A stretch of DNA of 64,000 nucleotides from Aidingimonas halophila (GTDB lineage Bacteria > Pseudomonadota > Gammaproteobacteria > Pseudomonadales > Halomonadaceae), in contig NZ_FNNI01000006.1 in the NCBI RefSeq assembly GCF_900106955.1, positions 186,001 through 250,000 of the forward strand, read 5' to 3'. The notes beneath the pieces were generated by a model. It was given only the letters and a program-made list of their open reading frames with translations, had not been told where the DNA came from and searched no databases. The translations under genes and the position numbers were made by a program. Of the stretch, positions 8,938 through 18,944 are shown in pieces (the stretch's first letter is position 1; the number at the start of each line of letters is the position of its first letter).

Positions 8938-11564
8938 TTGCGCTTATCCTCGACTTGCCACTGACCGTTGTCGAATACGGCTTTCCAGCCGCTCGCCTTG
9001 CCGCCCTCATCCGTCATGACATACTGGCTCTTGGTCTTGCGGGAAAAACGGATCTGTGCCGGCCGCCCATCCGGGTCCTCCGTGGGGGCATCCAACAGGA
9101 AACGGTATTTCTCCGGCAGTTCCTCGGCATGCGCCTTGAGCTCGCGCACCAATGGCGGTCGAGTTTCACGATTCTTGGGAAACTGGCTGGCGGCCAGGAA
9201 CAAACCACTGGCCCCATCGCGCAGCACATAATGATCGTCGACTTTCTGACAGGCCAGTTCCGGCATCGGCACCGGATCCATCTTGGGCGGAGCGACTTCC
9301 CCGCTCTTGAGCAACTTGCGGGTATTCTTGCAATCGTCGTTGGTGCAACCGAAGTACTTGCCGAAACGGCCGGACTTGAGCTGCATCTCGGCACCGCACT
9401 TGTCGCACTCGAGGGTCGGTCCTTCGTAGCCCTTGATCTTGAAGCGTCCCTTTTCGATTTCATGGCCATCGCAATCGGGACTGTCGCCGCAGATATGCAG
9501 TTTGCGGTGCTCATCGATCAGATAGCTGTCCATGGCGGTGCCGCATTTCGGGCAACGATGCTTGGCCCGCAGTGCATTGGTTTCCGCCTCTTCACCGGCA
9601 TCATCCGCCACGGCTTCCTCGCCGGGAATCAGATCGATGGTCGTCTTGCACCGCTCCTTGGGCGGCAGATTGTAGCCGCTACAGCCCAGGAACACCCCGG
9701 TCGAAGCGGTACGAATCTGCATCTTGCGGCCGCACTGGGGACAGTCGATGTCCGTGGGAACAGGCTGATTGGGCCGCATGCCATGTTCGCTCTCGGCATG
9801 CTCGAGTTCCTTGCGAAACTCGGCATAGAAGCTGTCGAGCAGCGCCTTCCAGTCGCGCTCGCCCTCGGCCACCTCATCCAGGCTGTCCTCCATGCGCGCG
9901 GTGAACCCATAATCCATGAGGTCGGGGAAGGATTCACGCAGCCGCTCGGTAACGATATCGCCCAATTTCTCCGCGTAGAAGCGGCGACTCTCCAGCTTGA
10001 CGTAACCTCGATCCTGAATCGTCGAAATGATCGAGGCATAGGTCGAGGGTCGGCCGATGCCACGTTTTTCGAGCTCCTTGACCAGGCTGGCCTCGGTATA
10101 ACGTGCCGGTGGCTTGGTAAAATGCTGCTGCGGATCGAGCGACTCCAGTGTCATCGGAGTCCCCTCGGACAAATCCGGGAGCGCCTGGTCCTCGTCCTTC
10201 TTGCCGGCCGGTTTCATGACCCGAGTATAACCATCGAACTTGAGCACCCGGCCCTTGGCCTTGAGTTCATAGCCATCCGCTTCGACGGTCAGCGTGGTCG
10301 ACAGATACTCGGCCGGCGTCATCTGGCAGGCCACGAACTGACGCCAGATCAGTTCATAGAGACGCTGGGCGTCACGCTCCATGCCCTCCAGCGATGTGGC
10401 GGTACGTGACACATCCGAGGGGCGAATCGCCTCGTGGGCTTCCTGAGCACCGGCCTTGCTGGCATAGCGATTGGGCGATTCCGGCAGATAGCGAGCGCCG
10501 TAGGTTGACTCGATATGCTCGCGCACCGATGCCACGGCATCCTGTGACAGGTTGGTCGAGTCGGTACGCATGTAGGTGATGTGTCCGGCTTCGTACAGAC
10601 GCTGCGCCAGTGTCATGGTCTTGCGCACCGAAAAGCCCAGCCGCCCACTGGCCGCTTGCTGCAGGGTCGACGTGATGAACGGCGCATTGGGCTTGGACCG
10701 GGTCGGTTTGTCATCACGGGCCGTGATCTGCAGCGACGCGTTCTTCAACGCCTCGATACGCTCGAGCGTTTCCGCCTCGGAGGTCGGCTCGAACGCCTTG
10801 CCATCCTGGCGTACCAACTCGAAACGGACCGCTTCGCCCTCCGGGGTCACCAGATCGGCGTGAACGTCCCAGAACTCCTCGGGCACGAAGGCCCGGATCT
10901 CACGCTCGCGCTCGACGATCAACCGCATCGCCACCGATTGAACCCGGCCGGCCGACAGGCCACGAGCAATCTTCGCCCACAGCAGCGGCGACAACATGAA
11001 GCCCACGACACGATCGAGAAAACGGCGTGCCTGCTGGGCTTCCACCCGCTCGATATTGAGGGCGCCGGGATCCTTGAACGCTTCCTGAATGGCGTTCTTG
11101 GTGATCTCGTTGAAGACCACCCGCTTGTAGCGGGACGTATCGCCCCCGATCGTTTCCTGCAGATGCCAGGCGATGGCCTCCCCCTCACGGTCAAGGTCGG
11201 TAGCGAGATAGACCGCATCGGCCTTGTCAGCCAGTTTCTGCAGTTCCGAGACGACCTTCTCCTTGCCGGGAAGGATCTCGTAATGTGCTTCCCAGCCATT
11301 CTCGGGGTCGATCCCCATGCGACGGACCAATTGCTCACGCGCCTTGCGCTGCTTGTAAGCGGCCTTCTCATCGGGCGACATCTTGCGTGTTGCTGCCGCC
11401 TGCCGCCCCCGCTTCTTGGGGTCGGCATTCGCTTTACCCGAGCCGCTGGTCGGCAGGTCGCGAATATGCCCCACGCTCGACTTCACGATGTAATCGTTGC
11501 CGAGATACTTGTTGATCGTCTTGGCTTTCGCCGGCGACTCGACAATGACCAGTGACTTACCCAT
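8934..11564 (-). CDS. topA: DNA topoisomerase I (type IA)
   Basis: 876 residues, the expected length. The Toprim domain starts [19 protein letters not shown] and has the acidic [12 protein letters not shown] motif. The catalytic Tyr sits in [14 protein letters not shown]. The C-terminal third carries topoisomerase zinc fingers, seen as [16 protein letters not shown] and CDKCGAEM with their partner cysteines, then a zinc-ribbon-like tail. It relaxes negative supercoils through a transient 5'-phosphotyrosine link. It leads an operon with DUF6586. The long open frame antisense to it is a GC-bias artefact. Confidence 0.97.
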   Translation of the reverse strand: MGKSLVIVESPAKAKTINKYLGNDYIVKSSVGHIRDLPTSGSGKANADPKKRGRQAAATRKMSPDEKAAYKQRKAREQLVRRMGIDPENGWEAHYEILPGKEKVVSELQKLADKADAVYLATDLDREGEAIAWHLQETIGGDTSRYKRVVFNEITKNAIQEAFKDPGALNIERVEAQQARRFLDRVVGFMLSPLLWAKIARGLSAGRVQSVAMRLIVEREREIRAFVPEEFWDVHADLVTPEGEAVRFELVRQDGKAFEPTSEAETLERIEALKNASLQITARDDKPTRSKPNAPFITSTLQQAASGRLGFSVRKTMTLAQRLYEAGHITYMRTDSTNLSQDAVASVREHIESTYGARYLPESPNRYASKAGAQEAHEAIRPSDVSRTATSLEGMERDAQRLYELIWRQFVACQMTPAEYLSTTLTVEADGYELKAKGRVLKFDGYTRVMKPAGKKDEDQALPDLSEGTPMTLESLDPQQHFTKPPARYTEASLVKELEKRGIGRPSTYASIISTIQDRGYVKLESRRFYAEKLGDIVTERLRESFPDLMDYGFTARMEDSLDEVAEGERDWKALLDSFYAEFRKELEHAESEHGMRPNQPVPTDIDCPQCGRKMQIRTASTGVFLGCSGYNLPPKERCKTTIDLIPGEEAVADDAGEEAETNALRAKHRCPKCGTAMDSYLIDEHRKLHICGDSPDCDGHEIEKGRFKIKGYEGPTLECDKCGAEMQLKSGRFGKYFGCTNDDCKNTRKLLKSGEVAPPKMDPVPMPELACQKVDDHYVLRDGASGLFLAASQFPKNRETRPPLVRELKAHAEELPEKYRFLLDAPTEDPDGRPAQIRFSRKTKSQYVMTDEGGKASGWKAVFDNGQWQVEDKRK

Positions 11565-11864
11565 AGTGCTCCACGATTATATTGCGACGGTGCGTGTCGC
11601 GCCGTCTCGATGTTCCCCGTCCATGACCGTGCTCAACGGAAAAATGCGCCTACCGTACCCCAGCGCAGGTTTTCACGCCAGTCACCATGGTCTGTTCTTC
11701 CATGAACCCTATACTGCGATCTCATCGCCCCGCAAGCACCGCATTGTCACACAGGTGTGCCACACTTGCCCCATGATCGGGTATTTCCCTGATGCTGACG
11801 GATGCATTACCATCATGTAGTAAAATGACTACATCAAACCTATTGACTATCACTGGAGAACCTC
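11565..11864. promoter_or_regulatory. topA/pyk divergent region with a 20-bp dyad before pyk
   Basis: 300 bp between divergent genes. At 11815-11834 a perfect dyad, ATGTAGT-N6-ACTACAT, lies 30 bp upstream of the pyk start and covers a TAAAAT (-10-like) hexamer, so a repressor bound there could block pyk transcription. HexR, which controls pyk and other central-carbon genes in related bacteria, binds TGTA-rich/TACA palindromes, but its spacing is usually shorter, so the assignment is tentative. pyk has GGAG before its ATG. I see nothing else in the region. Confidence 0.45.
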
Positions 11865-13322
11865 ATGTCGAATGCCTCTCATGGTCCCGTCCGACGCACC
11901 AAGATCGTAGCCACACTCGGCCCGGCCAGTGACCGCGAAGGCGTGCTCGAGGCCATGATCGCCGCCGGCGTCGACGTGGTGCGCCTCAATTTCTCCCACG
12001 GCTCGGCCGACGATCACCGCCAACGCTTGACCCGGGTCCGCGAGATCGCCAATCGCCTCGGCAAGAGCGTGGCCGCATTGGGCGACCTTCAGGGCCCCAA
12101 GATCCGTATCGCGCGCTTTGCCGATGGCGCCATCGAGCTCGATGACGGCCAGCCCTTCGTCATCGACATGGCCCTGGACAGCGACGCCGGCGACGCAACA
12201 CGTGTGGGCTGCGACTACAAGGCGCTGGCCGACGACCTGCAGGCCGGCGACGTGCTGTTACTCGACGACGGCCGAATCGTGCTCACTGTCGAGCGGATCG
12301 ACGGCACCGCCGTGCATACTACTGTGGTGGTCGGCGGCACGCTTTCCAATAACAAGGGCATCAACAAGGAAGGCGGCGGTCTCTCCGCTGCGGCACTGAC
12401 CGACAAGGACAAGGCCGACCTCAAGACGGCCGTCGACATTGGTGTCGACTATCTCGCCATTTCCTTCCCGCGCAGTGCCGCCGATATGCAGGAAGCGCGA
12501 CGACTGCTCGGAGACGAAGGCGAGGAGATCGGCCTGGTCGCCAAGATCGAGCGTGCCGAGGCGGTGGCCGACGACGCCACCCTGGACGGCATCATCGAAG
12601 CCTCGGAGGCGGTCATGGTGGCACGAGGCGATCTCGGCGTGGAAATCGGCGACGCCCAACTGATCGGTGTGCAGAAGCGCATGATCAAGCGCGCCCGAAG
12701 CCTCAACCGGGCCGTCATCACCGCCACCCAGATGATGGAGTCGATGATCGGCTCACCGCTGCCGACCCGTGCTGAAGTCTTCGACGTGGCCAACGCCGTG
12801 CTGGACGGCACCGATGCCGTCATGCTCTCCGCCGAGACTGCGGCCGGCGACTACCCGGTGGAAACGATCGAGGCCATGCATCGTCTGTGCATGGGCGCCG
12901 AGCGCGAACGCATCGCCCAGGAGTCGGGCCATCGCATCCATGAAGGCTTCTCCAAGATCGACGAGACGGTGGCACTATCGGCCATGTATGCCGCTAACCA
13001 CCTGACAGGTGTGGCAGCAATCGCTTGCATGACCGCCACCGGCTATACGCCATTGATCGCCTCGCGAATCCGTTCGGGACTGCCGATCGTCGGGCTGGCC
13101 CACAGCCCTATCGCCCAGCGACGCATGGCGCTTTACCGTGGTGTGGTTTCGATTCTATTCGATACGACCGAACTCGATGCCGGTGAACTCGATCGACAGG
13201 CGATGGACATTCTCAAGGAACGTGGCATCGCCGAGCCGGGCGAGATGATGATCCTGACCCGCGGCGATCACATGAATGCCCATGGCGGCACCAATACCCT
13301 GAAAATCCTCGAGGTAAACTGA
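11865..13322 (+). CDS. pyk: Pyruvate kinase
   Basis: 485 residues. The N-terminal barrel opens RRTKIVATLGPASD, the phosphoenolpyruvate-site Arg/Asn/Ser lie in VVRLNFSHGSADDH, and the signature Lys/Glu motif appears as GLVAKIERAEAV. The metal site follows in VMVARGDLGVEIG, and ITATQMMESMI and LSAETAAGDYP are typical. The C-terminal domain completes the fold. It converts PEP and ADP to pyruvate and ATP. Methylglyoxal synthase starts 4 bp after the stop, so lower glycolysis and its methylglyoxal bypass are probably cotranscribed. Confidence 0.97.
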   Translation: MSNASHGPVRRTKIVATLGPASDREGVLEAMIAAGVDVVRLNFSHGSADDHRQRLTRVREIANRLGKSVAALGDLQGPKIRIARFADGAIELDDGQPFVIDMALDSDAGDATRVGCDYKALADDLQAGDVLLLDDGRIVLTVERIDGTAVHTTVVVGGTLSNNKGINKEGGGLSAAALTDKDKADLKTAVDIGVDYLAISFPRSAADMQEARRLLGDEGEEIGLVAKIERAEAVADDATLDGIIEASEAVMVARGDLGVEIGDAQLIGVQKRMIKRARSLNRAVITATQMMESMIGSPLPTRAEVFDVANAVLDGTDAVMLSAETAAGDYPVETIEAMHRLCMGAERERIAQESGHRIHEGFSKIDETVALSAMYAANHLTGVAAIACMTATGYTPLIASRIRSGLPIVGLAHSPIAQRRMALYRGVVSILFDTTELDAGELDRQAMDILKERGIAEPGEMMILTRGDHMNAHGGTNTLKILEVN

Positions 13323-13326
13323 CGCC

Positions 13327-13806
13327 ATGACTGCTGACTCGCGTCCGGACCAACAGACGACACGTACCCTGCCCCCGCGAAAGCGCATCGCGCTGATCGC
13401 CCACGACGGCAAGAAGGAGGAATTGCTGGCATGGGCGAAGCGCTGGCAGAAAACGCTGTCGAAACACGAACTGATCGGTACCGGCACCACGGCGGCACGG
13501 GTGTCCCGTGAACTGGGGCTGAACGTGGAAGGGTTGATGAGCGGCCCGCTGGGCGGCGACCAGCAGATCGGTGCCCGCATTACCGAGCAGGGGCTGGATC
13601 TGCTGATCTTCTTCTGGGACCCGTTCGCGCCCATGCCGCATGACCCGGATGTCAAGGCATTGCTGAGGCTCGCAGCGCTATGGAACATCCCTGTGGCCTG
13701 CAACGCCGCCAGCGCCGACTTCCTGATCAGTTCGCCCTATCTGGACGAGGCCGTCGAGATAGCGATTCCGGATGCGGGACAATGGACGGCGGCGAGAGCG
13801 CAATGA
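13327..13806 (+). CDS. mgsA: Methylglyoxal synthase
   Basis: 159 residues, slightly long because of an 18-residue N-terminal lead. Key features are IALIAHDGKKEELLAWA, TGTT for phosphate binding (ELIGTGTTAARVS), SGPLGGDQQIGARI with the catalytic Asp region, and FFWDPFAPMPHDPDVKAL with the His and Asp of the active site. It turns dihydroxyacetone phosphate into methylglyoxal and releases phosphate, relieving sugar-phosphate build-up. Direct coupling to pyk (4-bp gap) suggests coordinated control of triose-phosphate overflow. The end faces dcd convergently. Confidence 0.95.
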   Translation: MTADSRPDQQTTRTLPPRKRIALIAHDGKKEELLAWAKRWQKTLSKHELIGTGTTAARVSRELGLNVEGLMSGPLGGDQQIGARITEQGLDLLIFFWDPFAPMPHDPDVKALLRLAALWNIPVACNAASADFLISSPYLDEAVEIAIPDAGQWTAARAQ

Positions 13807-13824
13807 TGCCACGCATCGGAAGCA

Positions 13825-14391
13825 TCAGGTTCGGGGCAGGGTGACTCCCCGCTGCCCCATGTACTTGCCGCCCCGGTCCTTGTAAGACATCTCGCAGACT
13901 TCGTCGGACTCCAGGAACAGCATCTGGGCCACGCCTTCATTGGCGTAGATCTTCGCCGGCAGGTTGGTCGTATTGGAAAACTCCAATGTGACGTGGCCCT
14001 CCCACTCCGGCTCCAGCGGCGTGACGTTGACGATGATGCCGCACCGGGCATAAGTGGACTTGCCCAGACAGATGGTCAGCACACTGCGCGGTATCCGAAA
14101 ATACTCGACGGTTCGCGCCAGGGCAAAGGAATTGGGGGGAATCACGCAGACATCGCCCTTGACGTCGACGAAGCTCTTGTCATCGAAGCCCTTGGGGTCG
14201 ACGACCGCCGAATGGATATTGGTGAACACCTTGAAGTCATCGGCGCAGCGGACATCGTAGCCATAGCTGGACGTCCCGTAGGAGATGACACGCTGATCTT
14301 GATGGTAACGAACCTGACCGGGCTCGAACGGCTCGATCATGCCATGGCTTTCCGCCATACGACGAATCCACTTGTCGGATTTGATGCTCAT
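13825..14391 (-). CDS. dcd: dCTP deaminase
   Basis: 188 residues, the standard length. It opens [14 protein letters not shown] and carries [31 protein letters not shown] with the conserved Glu-like site, and [29 protein letters not shown]. The enzyme forms dUTP from dCTP, feeding thymidylate synthesis through dUTPase. The gene stands alone between convergent mgsA and the upstream mrp gene. Confidence 0.96.
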   Translation of the reverse strand: MSIKSDKWIRRMAESHGMIEPFEPGQVRYHQDQRVISYGTSSYGYDVRCADDFKVFTNIHSAVVDPKGFDDKSFVDVKGDVCVIPPNSFALARTVEYFRIPRSVLTICLGKSTYARCGIIVNVTPLEPEWEGHVTLEFSNTTNLPAKIYANEGVAQMLFLESDEVCEMSYKDRGGKYMGQRGVTLPRT

Positions 14392-14417
14392 CGGGGCGTC
14401 CTAAGTCGATACGAGAA

Positions 14418-14442
14418 CGGGGCCGACATGATAACGGCCCCG
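14418..14442 (-). terminator. Possible terminator hairpin after mrp
   Basis: CGGGGCC and GGCCCCG form a 7-bp GC stem with an 11-nt loop just past the mrp stop and upstream of dcd. The following T-tract is weak (TTCTCGT), so an intrinsic terminator is only possible. Confidence 0.35.
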
Positions 14443-14471
14443 CCACGGATTACCAACGGCTCATTCGTCCT

Positions 14472-15311
14472 TCATTCACCAAACGTGATGCTCGGTCCCT
14501 CGTCGCTCTGGCTCTCCACGCCTTCGGCCACAGCGCGTGCCACACTCCGGAAGGTCATGGTCACCTCACCATCGGGCTCGGCAACGACCGTCGGTTTGCC
14601 ACCATCGGCCTGCTCACGGATCGCCAGCGTCAATGGCAGTTGACCCAGCAGCCGTGTGTCGTACTGCGCGGCGATGCGTTCACCGCCTCCTTCACCGAAA
14701 ATCGGCTCGCTGTGACCGCAGCGGGAACAGACATGCAGGCTCATGTTCTCCACGATGCCGAGCACCGGCACATTGACCTTGCGGAACATCTCTATTCCCT
14801 TGCGGGCATCCAGCAGCGCAATATCCTGCGGCGTGGTCACGATCACCGCACCGGAGACCGGCACCTTCTGTGCCAGTGTCAGTTGAATGTCGCCGGTACC
14901 CGGCGGCATGTCGATGAACAGATAGTCCAGATCGTTCCAGACGGTCTGGTTGAGCAACTGCTGGAAGGCGCCGGCCACCATCGGTCCGCGCCATACCATG
15001 GGTTCGGTGACATCGACCATGAAGGCCATCGACATCGCCTGGATGCCGTGCGCTTCGAGCGGGGCGAAGCCGTTCTCGCCAACCTGCTGGGGACGAACGC
15101 CCTCGCCGATCCCCAGCATCTGCGCTTGGCTGGGCCCATAGATGTCGGCATCCAGCAGGCCGACACGATATCCCTCGGCGGCCATCGCCAGGGCCAGGTT
15201 GGCCGTGACGGTGGATTTACCCACCCCTCCCTTGCCGGAGGCCACGGCAACAATATGTTTGACACCCTCGATCACGGCTGACTCCTGTAAACTTTGCTGA
15301 TGGCATTTCAT
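14472..15311 (-). CDS. apbC: Mrp/ApbC Fe-S cluster carrier ATPase
   Basis: About 279 residues from the ATG used. The deviant Walker A motif VASGKGGVGKST lies near residue 20, followed by DADIYGPSQ, DMPPGTGDIQLTL and the C-terminal CSRCG (CxxC) that holds a bridging 4Fe-4S cluster between subunits. It lacks the N-terminal MIP18-like domain of the E. coli form. The protein stores and transfers Fe-S clusters to apo-enzymes. A longer frame upstream is antisense to the phosphoribosyltransferase and is rejected. Confidence 0.92.
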   Translation of the reverse strand: MKCHQQSLQESAVIEGVKHIVAVASGKGGVGKSTVTANLALAMAAEGYRVGLLDADIYGPSQAQMLGIGEGVRPQQVGENGFAPLEAHGIQAMSMAFMVDVTEPMVWRGPMVAGAFQQLLNQTVWNDLDYLFIDMPPGTGDIQLTLAQKVPVSGAVIVTTPQDIALLDARKGIEMFRKVNVPVLGIVENMSLHVCSRCGHSEPIFGEGGGERIAAQYDTRLLGQLPLTLAIREQADGGKPTVVAEPDGEVTMTFRSVARAVAEGVESQSDEGPSITFGE

Positions 15312-15440
15312 GATGCCTGGATTGACGATCAGTATAACCTGCGAAACCGCTTCGACCCCAAGCCCCGGTAATGGCTTTGAACGGATGGGCAAGCCTCGCC
15401 TATGCTCAAGGTATCCTGTTCCGGACAAAAGACCATCGCC

Positions 15441-16079
15441 ATGTATTTCGAGGATCGTCATGACGCCGGGCGCCAGCTCGCCGACGCATTGCAACACTAC
15501 CGGGAAATGCCCGCCATGCTGGTTCTGGGACTGCCTCGTGGCGGCGTGCCGGTAGCGTGGGAAATCGCCCGTTCGCTCGGTGCGGAACTCGACACGCTGG
15601 TGGTACGCAAGCTGGGCGTCCCCTGGCAGCCCGAGGTCGCCATGGGAGCCATCGCCGGCAACGGCGTTTGCGTCCTCCATCACGACCTGGTGGCGCGCTT
15701 GAACATCGCCGACCAGGACGTTGACGACATCGTATCGCAGGAAACCAAGGAGCTGCAGCGTCGTGAAATGGCCTACCGTGCCGGTAGAGCCACGCTGGAT
15801 GTTTCGGGGCGTACCGTGATCGTCGTCGATGACGGCCTGGCCACCGGTGCCACCATGCGAGCCGCTCTCGAGGCGTTGCGAGAGCAGCGCCCCGCGCGCC
15901 TGATCGTCGCTGTACCCGTGGCGCCTCCCGATACCGTCGCACAACTCGCCCCATTGGCCGACGATGTCATCTGTCTCAGTCAACCGCCCCACTTCGGTGC
16001 CGTCGGGCAGTGGTATCGCCACTTCGATCAGACCAGTGACGACGAAGTGTTACGGTTGCTTGCCTCCTCATCCGAATGA
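15441..16079 (+). CDS. Phosphoribosyltransferase family protein
   Basis: 212 residues of the type I PRTase fold. The hood loop LGLPRGGVPVAWEIA and the PRPP loop VIVVDDGLATGATMRAAL are intact. LVVRKLGVPWQPEVAMGAIA is typical of a subgroup often found fused or adjacent to hydrolases and erythromycin-esterase-like proteins; the base substrate is unknown. The ATG at MYFEDRHDAG is chosen because homology starts there. It overlaps the ClC gene by 4 bp (ATGA). Confidence 0.85.
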   Translation: MYFEDRHDAGRQLADALQHYREMPAMLVLGLPRGGVPVAWEIARSLGAELDTLVVRKLGVPWQPEVAMGAIAGNGVCVLHHDLVARLNIADQDVDDIVSQETKELQRREMAYRAGRATLDVSGRTVIVVDDGLATGATMRAALEALREQRPARLIVAVPVAPPDTVAQLAPLADDVICLSQPPHFGAVGQWYRHFDQTSDDEVLRLLASSSE

Positions 16080-17836
16080 ACCCGCTCGACAGCGACACCC
16101 CGGGAGCCGATCCGGTCGCCATCATACGCTTCCTTGCCCTGGTGCTGCTGGGAGCGTTGATTGGCGGTGTGGCGGCGTTGTGTGCCGTCGGTTTCGTCGC
16201 CGCCGTACTCGCGCTCAACGACGTGCTGCTCATGTCACCGCGCAGCCGCATGATGTTCGGGCACGACGAATGGTTGATGATAGCCACTGTCACCGTACCC
16301 GCCATCGGCGGGCTCATCGTCGGCCTGCTACATCGCGGGATTCCCGAGCGACGACCTCACACCCCCGCCGATGTGATCGCCGCGGTCCAGACGCGCGAAG
16401 GCCGACTCCCGGCCAGAGCCGGATTGATTTCCGCCATCAGCGCCCTGCTCTCGTTGGGCAGTGGCGCCTCGGTCGGTCAATACGGGCCGCTGGTGCACAT
16501 GGGTGCCACGCTGGGGTCGCTGAGCGCCCGACTGTTGCGCCTGGGGCGTTCCGACGACAATATCACCATTGCCTGTGGTGCCGCCGCGGCCATTGCCACG
16601 GCATTCAATGCGCCCCTGGCAGGTATCGTGTTCGCCCATGAAGTCATGTTGCGTCACTATGCCTTGCGCGCCTTTGCGCCGGTGGCTGCCGCCGCCATTG
16701 TCGGCCATGTCATCGCGACCAATGTGCTCGAACGCGGCGCCCTGTTCCATATCACCGACACCGCCGTCCCCCGGCCCTGGGAATTCGCTGTCTTCGTCGC
16801 GATCGGCGCGGGCGGCGCACTGGTGGCCGGCGCCTATATGCGCTCTGTCCTGAGTACGGCACGCCTGGCCTCGCACCTGCCGCTTCCCGCGGTGTGCCGA
16901 CCCGCTCTCGCCGGGGCCATCCTCGGTCTGGTGGCGCTGTGGGTCCCCGACATCCTGGGCATGGGCCAGGAGACACTGCGGTTCGCGACCATCGCCGGTG
17001 CCTTCGACCCCCTGGAGTTGGTCGTCGTGCTTGTGTTGAAGATTCTGGCGACCGCCTTGTGTCTGGGGATGGGCTTCGCCGGCGGCGTCTTCAGTCCGGC
17101 GCTGGTCATCGGCACATTGTTCGGCGCCCTGTGCGGCAGTCTGGTCGGCACCATGACGGGAGCGCCACCGGATACCTTCATCTTCTATGCCGTCTGCGGC
17201 ATGGTCGCGGTTACCGCGCCTGTCATCGGTGCGCCGCTGACCAGTCTCTTGATCGTGTTCGAGCTGACCGGCAGCTATGTACTGACGACGGCGGCACTGG
17301 CCAGCGTGACACTCGCCAGCCCGATTGCCGCCCAGTTATTCGGCCGCTCGCTGTTCGATGTCCAGTTGGCGGCACGCGGGCTGGATCTCTCGGCCGGCCG
17401 CAGTTACGCCGTGCTGCATGTCACCCCGATCCGCGAGTACCTGACCCGCGATTGCGTCACGCTATCCCCCGACCAGACAGTCGACGAGGCGATCTCCATC
17501 CTGGGCGAGTCAGGCCATGGGGAAGGGTATCTGGTGTCGGATTCGGGCCACTATCTCGGCACCGTGTCCCTGATCGCGCTGGAAGCATGTCGCCATGACG
17601 GATCGACGGATCGATCTCTCGAAACCTGTACCGCTGGCAACCGGCCGACACTGACTCCCGAAACGTCTCTCGGTGACGCCATGGAGCAGATGCGCGATGT
17701 CTCGGGCGAAGCGATCGCGGTGGTCGATGACCGCACTCACCATACGTTTCTGGGCGTGGTATACGAAACCGATATCGCCAGAGCCTACCTGCAGCGAAGC
17801 GATGAGTTGCGACGAGAGGAATATGGCAGCAGTTGA
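16076..17836 (+). CDS. ClC family chloride channel with two CBS domains
   Basis: 586 residues: a ClC membrane domain (about 1-440) then two CBS domains (about 450-580). Family signatures are seen as GSGASVGQYGP, AFNAPLAGIVF and GFAGGVFSPALVIG. Compared with the E. coli H+/Cl- exchanger, the gating Glu148 position is Tyr136, the proton Glu203 position is Val190 (context FAHEVM against FIIEEM), and the Tyr445 position is Phe. Loss of both glutamates argues for a passive anion channel rather than an exchanger. The CBS pair may bind nucleotides. Translation looks coupled to the PRTase upstream and the binding protein downstream. Confidence 0.88.
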   Translation: MNPLDSDTPGADPVAIIRFLALVLLGALIGGVAALCAVGFVAAVLALNDVLLMSPRSRMMFGHDEWLMIATVTVPAIGGLIVGLLHRGIPERRPHTPADVIAAVQTREGRLPARAGLISAISALLSLGSGASVGQYGPLVHMGATLGSLSARLLRLGRSDDNITIACGAAAAIATAFNAPLAGIVFAHEVMLRHYALRAFAPVAAAAIVGHVIATNVLERGALFHITDTAVPRPWEFAVFVAIGAGGALVAGAYMRSVLSTARLASHLPLPAVCRPALAGAILGLVALWVPDILGMGQETLRFATIAGAFDPLELVVVLVLKILATALCLGMGFAGGVFSPALVIGTLFGALCGSLVGTMTGAPPDTFIFYAVCGMVAVTAPVIGAPLTSLLIVFELTGSYVLTTAALASVTLASPIAAQLFGRSLFDVQLAARGLDLSAGRSYAVLHVTPIREYLTRDCVTLSPDQTVDEAISILGESGHGEGYLVSDSGHYLGTVSLIALEACRHDGSTDRSLETCTAGNRPTLTPETSLGDAMEQMRDVSGEAIAVVDDRTHHTFLGVVYETDIARAYLQRSDELRREEYGSS

Positions 17837-18944
17837 TCCCCGCAGCGCCATTCTGGCCATGATCTGCCTGGTCTGGACAGCCGGCCATACGGTGGCGGAC
17901 GATGACCGTACTCTGACCGTCCTGAGCTGGGGCGGCTCCTACGAGCGCGCACAGCAACAAGCCCTTTTTGAACCGTTCAGCGAGGCCACGGGCATCGAGG
18001 TCGAGGTGGACCGCTATGATGGCGGCATCGACCGCCTTCGTCAGGCGGCCGAGCGAAACGACATCGCCTGGGATGTCATCGACATGACTCAGAGCGATGC
18101 CCTGGCGGCGTGTAACGAGGGCTTGCTGCAGCCACTCGATGAATCGATCGCCGCTCCCTCACCGGATGGCACACCGATGGCACAGGATTTCATCGACGGC
18201 GCCTTGACCCGCTGCAGCTTGAGTCACACCGTGTATGCCACGGTCATCGCCTATCGGCGCGATGCCTTTCCGGGCACCCGTCCGACCCGGATCGCCGACC
18301 TGTTCGATCAACAACGATTTCCGGGGCCCCGCGCCCTGCAGCGTTCGCCTGCCGCCAACCTCGAGTGGGCGCTGCTGTCCTACGGCGTTCCGCGTGAAGA
18401 GCTCTACAGACTACTCAGCACCGACCGTGGCCTGAATCTGGCGCTACAACGCCTGGAGTCGCTGCAGGACGTTCATTGGTGGGAAGGCGGTGATGAGCCG
18501 GTGGACATGCTCGTCAATGGCGAGGCGGTCATGGCCTCCGGTTACAACGGCCGATTCTTCGATGCCATGGTGTCCCGGGAAGCGCCGATCGACATCCTCT
18601 GGGACGGCCAGGTACAGGAACACGAAACCTGGGTCATTCCTCGCGACAGCGACAACCCGGAACTCGCCCGCGAGTTCATCCGCTTCGCGACCGACACCGA
18701 ACGATTGGCAGCGTTCGCCCGCCATATTCCCTATGGCCCCGCGAGGCATTCGGCTGCGACTCAGGTCACGACGCACCACGACAGTGGTCGGGACATGCGC
18801 CTGCACATTCCGACCCACCCCCTGAATGCCCGACGCGCGATCACCAAGGATCATGACTGGTATGCACGTACCCTGGACCGGGTCAACGAACGATTCCGGC
18901 AGCGCCTGCTGGAGCCGACGTCCTCCTCGTCACAATCCCCCTGA
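17823..18944 (+). CDS. Periplasmic solute-binding protein, PotD/polyamine-like
   Basis: 373 residues starting inside the ClC gene (14-bp overlap) after GAGAGGA. A signal peptide (ILAMICLVWTAGHTVA) precedes the family-1/8 binding fold, opening LTVLSWGGSYERAQQQALF, as in PotD- and AfuA-like proteins. Other conserved parts are VIDMTQSDALAACNEGLL and the C-terminal VNERFRQRLLEPTS. No permease or ATPase gene is next to it, so it either serves a remote transporter or acts as a sensor ligand carrier. The tail runs 15 bp into the convergent M24 gene. Confidence 0.8.
   Translation: MAAVDPRSAILAMICLVWTAGHTVADDDRTLTVLSWGGSYERAQQQALFEPFSEATGIEVEVDRYDGGIDRLRQAAERNDIAWDVIDMTQSDALAACNEGLLQPLDESIAAPSPDGTPMAQDFIDGALTRCSLSHTVYATVIAYRRDAFPGTRPTRIADLFDQQRFPGPRALQRSPAANLEWALLSYGVPREELYRLLSTDRGLNLALQRLESLQDVHWWEGGDEPVDMLVNGEAVMASGYNGRFFDAMVSREAPIDILWDGQVQEHETWVIPRDSDNPELAREFIRFATDTERLAAFARHIPYGPARHSAATQVTTHHDSGRDMRLHIPTHPLNARRAITKDHDWYARTLDRVNERFRQRLLEPTSSSSQSP

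Noticed and set aside
8931-10409. 492-residue plus-strand open frame opposite topA
   Set aside because: Antisense to a clear topA; composition reflects GC-rich codon bias; no domain is visible.
15312-16022. Long N-terminal extension of the Mrp/ApbC frame
   Set aside because: It is antisense to the phosphoribosyltransferase; Mrp similarity begins after the ATG at 15311.
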